In this document: piece after piece, positions 9,069 to 17,787 of the stretch
Position numbering within the stretch: the stretch's first letter is position 1
How the letters are laid out: each line of letters opens with the position of its first letter
Notes under the pieces: generated by a model
The model's input: only the letters and a program-made list of their open reading frames with translations
Databases searched by the model: none
What the model was told of the DNA's origin: nothing
Translations under genes and position numbers: made by a program
NCBI GenBank assembly: GCA_002382325.1
Contig: DGAG01000007.1
Coordinates: 186,001 to 250,000 of the forward strand
DNA length: 64,000 nt
Source: Epsilonproteobacteria bacterium UBA4036
GTDB taxonomy: Bacteria > Campylobacterota > Campylobacteria > Campylobacterales > Arcobacteraceae
Reading direction: 5' to 3'

Positions 9069-9643
9069 TAAAACAGATGTCCCATATGCTCTTTTTTGGT
9101 GTCAATATAGTGTTTGTTATACTGGTTGGATTTAGTAATGGCTGGAATTCGTTGCACAATATCTACTCCTAAAGATTCAACATAGGCAATTTTCTTAGGA
9201 TTGTTGGTAATCAAACGCAGTTTTTTTACACCTAAGTCTTTAAAAATATGTTCAACGATACTGTAATCTCGGTCATCTTCATTGAATCCCAATTCTAAAT
9301 TGGCTTCAATGGTGTTTCTTCCTTGATCTTGTAAGGCATAGGCATTGACTTTATTTAAAAGTCCAATATTTCGTCCTTCTTGTCGGTGATAAATGACCAA
9401 ACCTCCTTGAGCAGCGATAAACTTAAGTGCCAAATCAAGCTGATTTTGACAATCGCACTTTAAACTTCCCAGTGTGTCACCTGTTAAACATTCGGAATGT
9501 ATCCGTACATAAGGGACGTCCAAATCATTAAAATTTTCACTCATAATGGCTAAATGTTCTTGTGCGCCATCTTTATATGCTTTAATTTTAAATTTTCCAT
9601 ATTTTGTAGGTAAATTGGCACAATTTGATTGTTCTATATTCAT
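9068..9643 (-). CDS. ribA: GTP cyclohydrolase II
   Basis: 191 residues containing VRIHSECLTGDTLGSLKCDC with zinc ligands Cys52, Cys63 and Cys65, and the catalytic segment YHRQEGRNIGL. It converts GTP to 2,5-diamino-6-ribosylamino-pyrimidinone phosphate, the first committed step of riboflavin synthesis. It is the stand-alone form, not fused to RibB. It heads the leftward operon and is divergent from hemB across a 58-bp intergenic region that must contain both promoters. Confidence 0.96.
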   Translation of the reverse strand: MNIEQSNCANLPTKYGKFKIKAYKDGAQEHLAIMSENFNDLDVPYVRIHSECLTGDTLGSLKCDCQNQLDLALKFIAAQGGLVIYHRQEGRNIGLLNKVNAYALQDQGRNTIEANLELGFNEDDRDYSIVEHIFKDLGVKKLRLITNNPKKIAYVESLGVDIVQRIPAITKSNQYNKHYIDTKKEHMGHLF

Positions 9644-9701
9644 ATGTATTTAAACCTTAAACTGATAAAATATGCGATTATATCCAATAAAGGTAAACAA
9701 A

Positions 9702-10676
9702 ATGTTTAAAAGATTTAGAAGATTAAGAATTAATGAAACTTTAAGAGACTTAGTTCGAGAAACAACGTTAAGTAAAAATGATTTCATTTATCCTTTATTT
9801 GTCAAAGAAGGAACAGGTGTTAAAACCGAGGTTAAGTCGATGCCAGGTGTTTTTCAAATGAGTTTAGATGAGATATTAAAAGAGTGTGCTTATTTACAAA
9901 CCATAGGGCTAAATTCTATTATTTTATTTGCTATTCCTGATGTTAAAGATTCAGTAGGAAGTGAATGCTTATGCAATGAAAGTATTATCGCACGAACCAT
10001 CAAAGCGATTAAAAAAGAGTTCCCAACAATGTTTGTGGCAACCGATTTATGTTTTTGTGAATATACTGACCATGGGCATTGTGGTATTTTAGACCCCGTT
10101 TTGCAAACAGTTGATAATGATAAAACGTTAGAAATTTCTGCTCAACAAGCTTTGGTTCACGCTCGTGCAGGGGCTGATTTAATTGCTCCCAGTGGAATGA
10201 TGGATGGGATTATTGAAACCTTACGAACAACCTTAGATGCCAATGGTTTTGAAAATCTGCCTATCATGGCGTATTCTACAAAATTTGCCAGTGCGTATTA
10301 CGGACCTTTTAGAGATGTTGCAGAAAGTACACCAAGTTTTGGGGATCGAAGAAGTTATCAAATGGATCCCGCAAACAGACTTGAAGCCATTCAAGAATCG
10401 CTTGAAGATGAAGCACAAGGAGCTGACATCTTAATGGTAAAACCAGCACTTTCATATTTGGATATTATCAGAGATATCAGAAATGAAAGTAAATTGCCTT
10501 TAGCTGTTTATAACGTAAGTGGTGAATACGCCATGTTAAAACATGCTGGACTTGCAGGACTTATTGATTATGAACGTGTTATGATGGAAACATTAATGAG
10601 CTTTAAAAGAGCCGGTGCGAATATTATTATCACGTATCATGCCAAAGAGGCGTGTGAAATTTTAAACAGAAAATAA
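9702..10676 (+). CDS. hemB: Delta-aminolevulinic acid dehydratase (porphobilinogen synthase)
   Basis: 324 residues from the ATG at 9702, which has AAGGT eight bases upstream; an in-frame ATG at 9672 would add ten residues and has no clear ribosome binding site. It condenses two 5-aminolevulinates to porphobilinogen in heme synthesis. Visible hallmarks are ATDLCFCEYTDHGHCG, the Schiff-base region ADILMVKPALSY and the segment MMDGIIETLR. It is followed after 10 bp by a PAS kinase gene, probably in the same transcript. Confidence 0.95.
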   Translation: MFKRFRRLRINETLRDLVRETTLSKNDFIYPLFVKEGTGVKTEVKSMPGVFQMSLDEILKECAYLQTIGLNSIILFAIPDVKDSVGSECLCNESIIARTIKAIKKEFPTMFVATDLCFCEYTDHGHCGILDPVLQTVDNDKTLEISAQQALVHARAGADLIAPSGMMDGIIETLRTTLDANGFENLPIMAYSTKFASAYYGPFRDVAESTPSFGDRRSYQMDPANRLEAIQESLEDEAQGADILMVKPALSYLDIIRDIRNESKLPLAVYNVSGEYAMLKHAGLAGLIDYERVMMETLMSFKRAGANIIITYHAKEACEILNRK

Positions 10677-10686
10677 AGAACAAAAG

Positions 10687-11904
10687 ATGCCCAATCAATA
10701 TCAAGAAGCCATAGAAAACTCAAATATCGTTTCAAAAACCGATATTGATGGCATCATTACGTTTGTCAATGATGAATTTTGCAATATTTTTGGTTATGAA
10801 AAAGAAGAATTGATGGGCAAAAATCATAATATCATACGACATCCGGATGTTCCCTCTTCAAATTTTGAAGAACTTTGGGATATCATAAAACGGCAAAAGA
10901 AACCTTATAAATCGACTGTGAAAAATTTAACCAAAGACAAAAAAACGGTTTATTTAAATACCACGATTACACCAATTTTAAATGAAAACAATGAGATAAA
11001 AGAGTTTATTGCCATTCGATATGATGTTACCAAAGAAGTTGAACTCAAAAAGAATTTAGAACAAAAAGATAAAGAGTTAAAAGCGCTTAATGAAACACTT
11101 GAGCAACGTGTTATTGAGCAGACCAAACAACTTCAGGAGTTAAATTCGACACTGGAACAACGTGTACTTGAAGAGATTAAAAAAAACGAAGAGAAACAAA
11201 AAATTTTGTTTTGGCAGTCAAGGATGGCATCTTTAGGACAAATGCTTGCCAATATTGCTCATCAATGGCGACAACCTCTGACTGAACTCAATTTAACCAT
11301 GTTTAACATCAATAAAGCATCAAGAAAATGTTGTAACAATGAAAAAGTATTGGAATATTATGAAGAAGGTAAATTTATTATCAAAAATATGTCAAAAACC
11401 ATTGATGATTTTACCAACTTTTTTGCACCTAATAAACCCAGTGAGCCTTTTTTCTTAAATGACTCCATCAATGAATCTTTGGAGATTTTAAAAAAATTGA
11501 TTTTACGAGAAAATATTACCATTCGTACCAGTTTTGAAAAGCTAAAAGTGATTGGGATTTCAAATGAGCTTTCTCAAGTGTTAATTAATCTTATACAAAA
11601 TGCCAATGATGCGTTTAATCAACATAAAATTACCAATAAGAAAATCATCATAAAGACCTATAAAACCGAAGATGATTTTGCCGTTATTGAACTGAAAGAC
11701 AATGCTTTGGGTATTCCTCTTGAATACATAGATAAAATATTTGAACCCTATTTTACCACCAAACACTCCAGCAGTGGAACAGGTTTAGGGCTTTTTATGT
11801 CAAGATTAATTATCGAAAAAAGTTTAAATGGCAATATTGATGTTCGTAACTATGATGAAGGCTCAATTTTTACAATAAAAATCCCAATTTGGAAAAAATC
11901 TTAA
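10687..11904 (+). CDS. Soluble Aer-type PAS sensor histidine kinase
   Basis: 405 residues with no membrane segment. An Aer-like PAS domain spans residues about 8-115 (DGIITFVNDEFCNIFGY, NIIRHPDVP), followed by a coiled coil (about 118-175), a phosphoacceptor helix with His192 (ANIAHQWRQPL), and a HATPase domain with N-box LINLIQNANDA and G-box GTGLGLFMSR. Aer-type PAS domains commonly bind FAD, so redox sensing is an inference. The response regulator gene 64 bp downstream is the likely partner. It lies immediately after hemB. Confidence 0.9.
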   Translation: MPNQYQEAIENSNIVSKTDIDGIITFVNDEFCNIFGYEKEELMGKNHNIIRHPDVPSSNFEELWDIIKRQKKPYKSTVKNLTKDKKTVYLNTTITPILNENNEIKEFIAIRYDVTKEVELKKNLEQKDKELKALNETLEQRVIEQTKQLQELNSTLEQRVLEEIKKNEEKQKILFWQSRMASLGQMLANIAHQWRQPLTELNLTMFNINKASRKCCNNEKVLEYYEEGKFIIKNMSKTIDDFTNFFAPNKPSEPFFLNDSINESLEILKKLILRENITIRTSFEKLKVIGISNELSQVLINLIQNANDAFNQHKITNKKIIIKTYKTEDDFAVIELKDNALGIPLEYIDKIFEPYFTTKHSSSGTGLGLFMSRLIIEKSLNGNIDVRNYDEGSIFTIKIPIWKKS

Positions 11905-11968
11905 CAAAGGTCAAATATTTTATTTTTCCAATGTTGTACAATAAGTGTCATTTTATATGGAGAACACA

Positions 11969-12658
11969 ATGCAAAATCTAAAAAGTCTAAAAGAGTTAAA
12001 AGTCTTGTTGGTTGAAGATGAAACCAAGTTATCTAAGTTTTTAAAAGATGCTATTGCAGAATTTTTTACAAGCTTAACGGTTGCCAAAGATGGTTTAGAA
12101 GGAATTAAAAAATTTAAAAAAATTAATCCTGATATTGTTATTACAGACATAATGATGCCCAATCTTGATGGTTTGGATATGGCAAAAGAGTTAAAAAAAC
12201 TCAAACCCAGCGTACATATTATTGTATTAAGTGCTTTTAGTGAAAAAGATAAGCTTTTAAAAGCCATTGATATTGGTATCAATAAATATTTTATTAAACC
12301 TTTTGATACCGATGAACTGCTTAATTACATTACTTCAATTGCTAAAAATCTTAAAAACATGAAAACGGTAAAAATTAATGAAGAGTACTCTTACGATAAA
12401 AACAATAAAACGTTGTATTACAAAGAGGGATTAATTAAGTTAACCCAAAGAGAAAGAGAGTTTTTTGCGCTGTTGATGGAAAATCAAAAAGCCATTGTAA
12501 CATTAGATCGTATCAAAAAAGCGTTGTGGCCCAATCAAATTGAAGTTACCCCTGAAAGAATTCGAACGTTTATTAAACGATTACGAATTAAAACGTCTAA
12601 AGATTTAATTGAAAACATTTCTGGACAAGGGTATATTTTATCGAAAAACAATCTCTAA
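11969..12658 (+). CDS. OmpR/PhoB-type response regulator
   Basis: 230 residues from the ATG at 11969, which has GGAG six bases upstream; in-frame ATG 11957 and GTG 11945 are weaker. The receiver has LVEDE, D60 (VITDIMMPNLDG), S88 and K110. The C-terminal winged helix is recognisable (LTQREREFFALLM, RIRTFIKRLRIKT, ISGQGYIL). It is probably phosphorylated by the upstream PAS kinase. Its tail overlaps the convergent nrdG gene by 21 bases. Confidence 0.9.
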   Translation: MQNLKSLKELKVLLVEDETKLSKFLKDAIAEFFTSLTVAKDGLEGIKKFKKINPDIVITDIMMPNLDGLDMAKELKKLKPSVHIIVLSAFSEKDKLLKAIDIGINKYFIKPFDTDELLNYITSIAKNLKNMKTVKINEEYSYDKNNKTLYYKEGLIKLTQREREFFALLMENQKAIVTLDRIKKALWPNQIEVTPERIRTFIKRLRIKTSKDLIENISGQGYILSKNNL

Positions 12659-13312
12659 GGTATTGTCAAGCTTTGTTGAGTCAAAAAGAGCCGTAGGTTC
12701 TTTGAGTTTTCCTAAATTATCGGGGGTATATAAAAAGTTTTGAATATAAAACGTACCCTCGTAGCCCACTTTCTTTAATTTTTCCATCATAATATTAATA
12801 TCGTTTTCATTAAGTAAGTTTGCATGCAACGTGGTTCTTACTTCAAAATCAACATTTGACATAATCAAAAACTCTAATGTTTGGAAAAAATCGTTATAAC
12901 GAGAAGTTTTGGTGATTTGTTGAAATTTTTGTTGGGTTGCTTTAAAATCTAAGGCAATATAATCGACCAATTCTTTGTTGACCAACTCTTTGATTAATAG
13001 AGTGTTTAACCCATTGGTGTCAAGTTTTATTTTAAATCCCAATGCTTTAATTAAAGTACAGTATAAAACCAAATTATGCAGAGTCGCTTCTCCTCCACTT
13101 AATACCACAGCATCGAGTAAATTTACGCGTGTTTTTAAAAAGCCAATCACCTCTTCAAAAGAGTGGTTGGCTTTTTTACTTAATACAATATCACTGTTAT
13201 AGCAGTAAGAACAGTGCATATTACAACCAATAAACCAAACAATGCAAGAAAGATGGTCTTTATAGTCTGTGGTTGTAAATTTAGTTACATCATAAACAAT
13301 TTTTTTGTTCAA
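12638..13312 (-). CDS. nrdG: Anaerobic ribonucleotide reductase activating protein (radical SAM)
   Basis: The radical-SAM cluster motif GCNMHCSYCYN (C-x3-C-x2-C) followed by VVLSGGEATL identifies an NrdG-type activase, which uses SAM to install the glycyl radical on NrdD. The longest frame begins at a TTG at 13351, but AAAGGA lies just before tandem TTG codons, and the TTG at 13312 has a five-base spacer, so I prefer 13312 (224 residues). The gene overlaps the small glycyl-radical gene upstream by 23 bases, consistent with coupled translation of activator and substrate domain. Confidence 0.85.
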   Translation of the reverse strand: MNKKIVYDVTKFTTTDYKDHLSCIVWFIGCNMHCSYCYNSDIVLSKKANHSFEEVIGFLKTRVNLLDAVVLSGGEATLHNLVLYCTLIKALGFKIKLDTNGLNTLLIKELVNKELVDYIALDFKATQQKFQQITKTSRYNDFFQTLEFLIMSNVDFEVRTTLHANLLNENDINIMMEKLKKVGYEGTFYIQNFLYTPDNLGKLKEPTALFDSTKLDNTLEIVFR

Positions 13313-13457
13313 CAAATTCCTTTCGTTGTTTATGTTCACCTTTTTTTCCAATGTTAAAACTCTCTACGGGTCTATGATAGCCCATAACACGCGTATATAC
13401 AATACATTTCTTTCTTTGTTCTTGAACAGTTCTTAATAAAGTCTCATTTTTTGACAT
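13290..13457 (-). CDS. Detached glycyl-radical C-terminal segment of anaerobic NrdD, 55 aa
   Basis: An ATG at 13457 with AAGGAG seven bases upstream opens a 55-codon frame. It contains KCIVYTRVMGYHRPV followed by FNIGKKGEHKQRKEF. This matches the extreme C-terminus of class III NrdD, where R-V-x-G-Y carries the glycyl radical and R-P-V-x-x-x-N-x-G-K follows. The radical glycine would be Gly26. The 700-residue NrdD upstream ends right after its zinc-site cysteines and lacks this motif. I infer that the radical segment is supplied in trans by this peptide. Too short to be found by a length-based ORF screen. Confidence 0.85.
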   Translation of the reverse strand: MSKNETLLRTVQEQRKKCIVYTRVMGYHRPVESFNIGKKGEHKQRKEFVEQKNCL

Positions 13458-13458
13458 T

Positions 13459-15561
13459 TTAGTTCTCCTTGGTTTTTAATTCTTTGAGCAATAACTCATC
13501 GCATTTAGGACAATATTCATGCTCTCCTACAATATATCCATGCACTTCACACACTGAAAAAAGTGGTGTAATCGTAATATAAGGCAATTTATAATTTGAG
13601 ATTACTTTTTGCACCAATTTTCGGCAGGCTTCAATTGAACTGATTTTTTCTTTCATGTAAAGATGTAATACGGTACCTCCTGTGTATTTACATTGTAAAT
13701 CATCTTGTAAACTCAACGCTTCAAAGGGGTCATCCGTATAATCAACGGGAATTTGTGAAGAGTTGGTGTAGTAAATATTTTTTCCCATTCCTGCTTGCAA
13801 TATATCTTTGTATCTTTTTTTATCTTCTTTGGCAAAACGATACGTAGTTCCCTCTGCAGGTGTGGCTTCTAAGTTATACAAATTGCCCGTTTCTTCTTGA
13901 TAGGCAATCATTTTTGAACGCATAAAATCCAACACTTCAATGGTAAACTCTTTGCCATAATCGCTGGTCATGGTATGTTTGTCTTCACTGAAATTTCGAA
14001 GCATTTCATTGATGCCATTAACGCCAATGGTAGAAAAATGGTTGTTAAATCCATGCAAATAGCGTTTGGTATAAGGATAAAGCCCTCTTTCATACATATC
14101 TTGCACAAAAAGACGTTTTTTCTCTAAGGTTGATTTTGCCAAATCCATAAGCTCTTCAAGTCGTTCAAAAAGGGCTTTTTTATCTTTTTTATACAAATAG
14201 CCCAATCGTGCCATATTGATAGTAACAACCCCAATACTTCCTGTCATTTCAGCACTTCCAAAAAGTCCACCGCCTCGTTTTAAAAGTTCTCGTAAATCCA
14301 ATTGCAATCGGCAACACATACTTCGTACATGACCTGGTTTGTAGGCTTCTTCATTGATAATTAAGTTGCCATTTTCATCTTTGGTGTATTGACTGCCAAT
14401 AAAATTTTGAAAATAGGAGCTTCCAATTTTGGCTGTATTTTCAAATAAGATATCAGTATTTTCTCCATACCAATCAAAATCTTCTGTAATATTTACCGTG
14501 GGAATAGGAAACGTAAAAGGTTGCCCTGATTTGTCTCCTTCGGTCATCACTTCATAATACGCTTTATTGATAAGATTCATCTCTTTTTGGAAATGTTTAT
14601 AGGTTAACTCTTCTAACGAGACACACCCTCTTTCTTTGGCAAGTGCCAGTAGAGTTTTATCCCCTATATTTTTAAATAAGTGTTCACTGTTTCGTGTAGG
14701 AATTTGCTCTTTTAAATCTTGGGGAACTGTCCAATCAATGGTGATATTTGTAAAAGGGCTTTGTCCCCAACGAGCAGGAACATTTAGGTTATAGACAAAA
14801 CTTTTAATCGCTTTTTTAATCTCTTTGTAGTCCAATTGATCTTTAAAAATATACGGCGATAAATAGGTATCAAAACTGCTAAATGCTTGCGCTCCTGCCC
14901 ATTCACTTTGCAGTATGCCTAAAAAGTTTGCCATTTGTCCTAGGGCTTCTCTAAAATGATTAGGTGCCCTACTTTCAACTCGACCTCGAACGCCATTAAA
15001 TCCTTCATCTAACAGTACTCTTAAACTCCAACCGGCACAATAGCCACTTAAACAATCTAAATCGTGAATATGATAATCTCCATTTCTATGGGCATAGCCC
15101 TCTTCTTTAGAGTAGATTTTATCCAACCAATAATTGGCAATAATTTTTCCTGCACTGTTGTTGATTAAACCCGCATGAGAGTATCCGGTGTTGGAGTTGG
15201 CTTTAATTCGCCAATCACTTCCATTGATGTACTCTTGAATGGTTTGAGTTGAGTTAATATAGGTGGTGTCTTCATTTAAACCTAAGATGTGTTCTCGTTG
15301 CATCTTGTGAATATTTCGATACAACATAAATGATTTCATTACATCAAAATATCGACTTTTGTACAGCTCTTTTTCAATGATATCTTGAATATCTTCAACG
15401 GCGACCACTCTTTTATTTTTGACTTTTTCGATTACGTTGAAAAAAACTTCACTGTCGTATTTGACGTGTTCACTTTTAAATGCTTTTTTGATGGCATCTT
15501 CTATTTTATACGATTCAAATGTCTCATTTAAACCATTTCGTTTTAAAACTTTTTCTAGCAT
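13459..15561 (-). CDS. nrdD: Anaerobic ribonucleoside-triphosphate reductase, large part (lacks glycyl-radical tail)
   Basis: 700 residues. An ATP-cone is at about 1-90 (KVLKRNGLNETFESYKIEDAI), followed by the class III barrel with QSEWAGAQAFSSFDTY, RSMCCRLQLDLREL (a likely thiyl cysteine) and GSIGVVTINM. Near the C-terminus SVCEVHG and CPKC (Cys671, His674, Cys684, Cys687) form the zinc-site region. Canonical NrdD continues for about 16 residues to the radical glycine, but here the frame stops 13 residues after the last cysteine; the missing motif is in the next gene. It reduces NTPs to dNTPs without oxygen. A weak hairpin (CACTAAAG/CTTTAGTG, 15632-15657) lies upstream. Confidence 0.95.
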   Translation of the reverse strand: MLEKVLKRNGLNETFESYKIEDAIKKAFKSEHVKYDSEVFFNVIEKVKNKRVVAVEDIQDIIEKELYKSRYFDVMKSFMLYRNIHKMQREHILGLNEDTTYINSTQTIQEYINGSDWRIKANSNTGYSHAGLINNSAGKIIANYWLDKIYSKEEGYAHRNGDYHIHDLDCLSGYCAGWSLRVLLDEGFNGVRGRVESRAPNHFREALGQMANFLGILQSEWAGAQAFSSFDTYLSPYIFKDQLDYKEIKKAIKSFVYNLNVPARWGQSPFTNITIDWTVPQDLKEQIPTRNSEHLFKNIGDKTLLALAKERGCVSLEELTYKHFQKEMNLINKAYYEVMTEGDKSGQPFTFPIPTVNITEDFDWYGENTDILFENTAKIGSSYFQNFIGSQYTKDENGNLIINEEAYKPGHVRSMCCRLQLDLRELLKRGGGLFGSAEMTGSIGVVTINMARLGYLYKKDKKALFERLEELMDLAKSTLEKKRLFVQDMYERGLYPYTKRYLHGFNNHFSTIGVNGINEMLRNFSEDKHTMTSDYGKEFTIEVLDFMRSKMIAYQEETGNLYNLEATPAEGTTYRFAKEDKKRYKDILQAGMGKNIYYTNSSQIPVDYTDDPFEALSLQDDLQCKYTGGTVLHLYMKEKISSIEACRKLVQKVISNYKLPYITITPLFSVCEVHGYIVGEHEYCPKCDELLLKELKTKEN

Positions 15562-15678
15562 TGACTTTCCTTTGGTATGTGAAATTCTATGCCAGAACGA
15601 CTTAATAAATAATAATTTTTTTTGCCACTAAAGTGTCATAAAAATAGCTTTAGTGACATGAAAGTATTAAAAAATAAC

Positions 15679-16719
15679 TTAATTAATTGGGCGTTTTTCT
15701 TGTGAGATATTGCTTAAAAGGATGCCAATCCATTTGGTGTTTTCTGAAGACTCAAAGGCTATCTTTATCGTCATAGTAATGGGTACAGCTAAAAACATCC
15801 CTACAATGCCTAGCACCCAACCCCAAAAAATTAAAGAGAAAAAAATAATCATGGCAGAAAGATTTAAATGAGTTCCCATAAGTTTTGGTTCGATGATATT
15901 GCTAATAGAAATGTTAATAATGACATAAATAATAATCAACCAAAGTGTCATTTCTATATTGCCTGAAACTAATGCAATCAACACCGCAGGAATACTTGCG
16001 ACAATTGAGCCAACAACAGGAATAAAATTGAATAAAAATGCCATAAATGCCCACAGAAGTGCGTATTGGATTCCAAAAAAGAGCAAAACCAGATAAATTA
16101 ATAATCCTGTTAGAAAACTGGTAAAGGTTTTAACGGCAAAATATTTTTGCAAATTGTGTGAAAAAAGATTAAAACTGATGAGTTTTTTTGTGTCATTTTT
16201 AAAAATGACCTTCAACTTTTTATTAAAGAGTTTACTCTCTGAAAGAATAAAAGCCACTCCAATGGTTATAAGCAACAATTTAGAAAGAATTACCCCTAAA
16301 TTACTGATAATATCTTTTGTAAAAGTAAATAAATAGTTAAAATTTAACAGTTTTAAAATTTCATCTTTATTGATATTGATGTTATATGTGTCTAAATAGG
16401 AAAAAGTTAGAAGGGTCAAACTCTTGATTTTTTCTTCATAGCTTGGTAAAGCCAAAACAAAATTGGTCAATGAAGTGTTCACTAAATAGGTAATAAGAGA
16501 GATAAATACAATAAACAGCAGTGTGAGAAAAAAGTATGAAATCAATTTGGGAATTCTTTTTTTATTTAAAAATGATAAAAAAGCTGAAAGTAAAGAGGAG
16601 ATAAAAACAGCCAAGAGTAAAATAATGACAATTTCACTCGCAACTTTTAAGCCAGCAATCACAATAACAAAAACGGCCGTATAGAAAAAATAGTATTTTA
16701 AATTGCTTGGTTGTAACAT
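15679..16719 (-). CDS. AI-2E/PerM family membrane transporter
   Basis: 346 residues with about eight hydrophobic helices and the family's conserved C-terminal segments FNFIPVVGSIVASIPAVLIAL, SNIIEPKLMGTHLNLSAMII and WGWVLGIVGMFLAVP. The family includes the E. coli AI-2 exporter TqsA and putative permeases, so the substrate cannot be read from sequence. It stands alone on the reverse strand, upstream of nrdD and divergent from argF. Confidence 0.88.
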   Translation of the reverse strand: MLQPSNLKYYFFYTAVFVIVIAGLKVASEIVIILLLAVFISSLLSAFLSFLNKKRIPKLISYFFLTLLFIVFISLITYLVNTSLTNFVLALPSYEEKIKSLTLLTFSYLDTYNININKDEILKLLNFNYLFTFTKDIISNLGVILSKLLLITIGVAFILSESKLFNKKLKVIFKNDTKKLISFNLFSHNLQKYFAVKTFTSFLTGLLIYLVLLFFGIQYALLWAFMAFLFNFIPVVGSIVASIPAVLIALVSGNIEMTLWLIIIYVIINISISNIIEPKLMGTHLNLSAMIIFFSLIFWGWVLGIVGMFLAVPITMTIKIAFESSENTKWIGILLSNISQEKRPIN

Positions 16720-16860
16720 TTAATCCCTTTTATTTTTACGTTGATTTTATCCAATTTATAATTAAAAAAATCTCTTTATAAAAATTAAAAAACCCATTAA
16801 GAAATAAATAAAGGCTTTTTATGTAGAATTATCTCTTTTATAAAATTTGAGGAAGTACAA

Positions 16861-17787
16861 ATGAAACATTTTCTTACACTAGCAGACTTTACCAAAGAAG
16901 AATTGGAAGAGATTTTAACCCTCTCTTTAAAAATAAAAACAGAAACCAAGAACAGAGTTTTTAAAGATTACTTACCCAAACAAGTCTTAGGGATGATATT
17001 TGAAAAAAGCAGTACTCGTACACGAGTAAGCTTTGAAACAGGGATTTATCAACTGGGTGGTATTGGTATGTTTTTATCTTCTAATGATATCCAGCTGGGA
17101 CGTGGTGAGCCTATGAGCGATACCAGTCGTGTTATTTCACGTATGGTCGATATGGTAATGATTCGGACATTTGAACACTCAAAACTTGAAGAGTTTGCAC
17201 GCTATTCACAAGTGCCTGTTATTAACGGCTTAACCGATGATTTTCATCCTGTACAACTTATGGCAGATTATTTAACCATTATAGAAGAAGGCAAAAGTGA
17301 AAATTTGGTTGCAGCGTATGTAGGCGATGGAAATAATTTAGCCCATTCATGGCTAATGTTGGCTGCAAAAATGGGATTTGAGTTAAGAATTGCAACCCCT
17401 AAAGGGTATGAAGTCAAAGCCGATATCTTAGAAAAAGCCTTAAGCTTTGCAAAAATTTCAGGGGCTAAAATCACCGTAGGTAATGACCCAAAAGCTGCAG
17501 TAAAAAATGCAACGGTTGTTACAACAGATACGTGGGTTTCTATGGGGCAAGAATCACAAAAAGAGCAAAAAGTTAAAGACTTTAAGGGCTATATTGTTGA
17601 TGATGCCATGATGAAATTGGCACATGAAGATGCGATATTTTTACACTGTTTACCTGCTTACAGAGAGTATGAAGTGAGTACTTCAGTTTTTGAAGGCAAA
17701 CAAAGCAAAGTATTTGAAGAAGCGGAAAACCGATTGCATGCACAAAAAGGAATTATGGTTTGGCTAGATGGTAAAAGAAATGATTGA
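16861..17787 (+). CDS. argF: Ornithine carbamoyltransferase
   Basis: 308 residues with the carbamoyl-phosphate loop S51-T-R-T-R55 (FEKSSTRTRVSFE), the DDFHPVQ ornithine-side motif and LHCLPAYREYEV near the C-terminus. It forms citrulline from ornithine and carbamoyl phosphate; argG later in the window encodes the next step. It has a probable promoter containing TATGTAGAAT (16819-16828) and leads the operon argF-hemN-CCG protein-lgt, with its stop overlapping the hemN start. Confidence 0.96.
   Translation: MKHFLTLADFTKEELEEILTLSLKIKTETKNRVFKDYLPKQVLGMIFEKSSTRTRVSFETGIYQLGGIGMFLSSNDIQLGRGEPMSDTSRVISRMVDMVMIRTFEHSKLEEFARYSQVPVINGLTDDFHPVQLMADYLTIIEEGKSENLVAAYVGDGNNLAHSWLMLAAKMGFELRIATPKGYEVKADILEKALSFAKISGAKITVGNDPKAAVKNATVVTTDTWVSMGQESQKEQKVKDFKGYIVDDAMMKLAHEDAIFLHCLPAYREYEVSTSVFEGKQSKVFEEAENRLHAQKGIMVWLDGKRND

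Noticed and set aside
13457..13461. Interpretation of the split nrdD as a simple frameshift or sequencing error
   Set aside because: The small gene has its own ribosome binding site and ATG, and fusing the frames would insert about 20 extra residues compared with intact NrdD; programmed frameshifting cannot be fully excluded.
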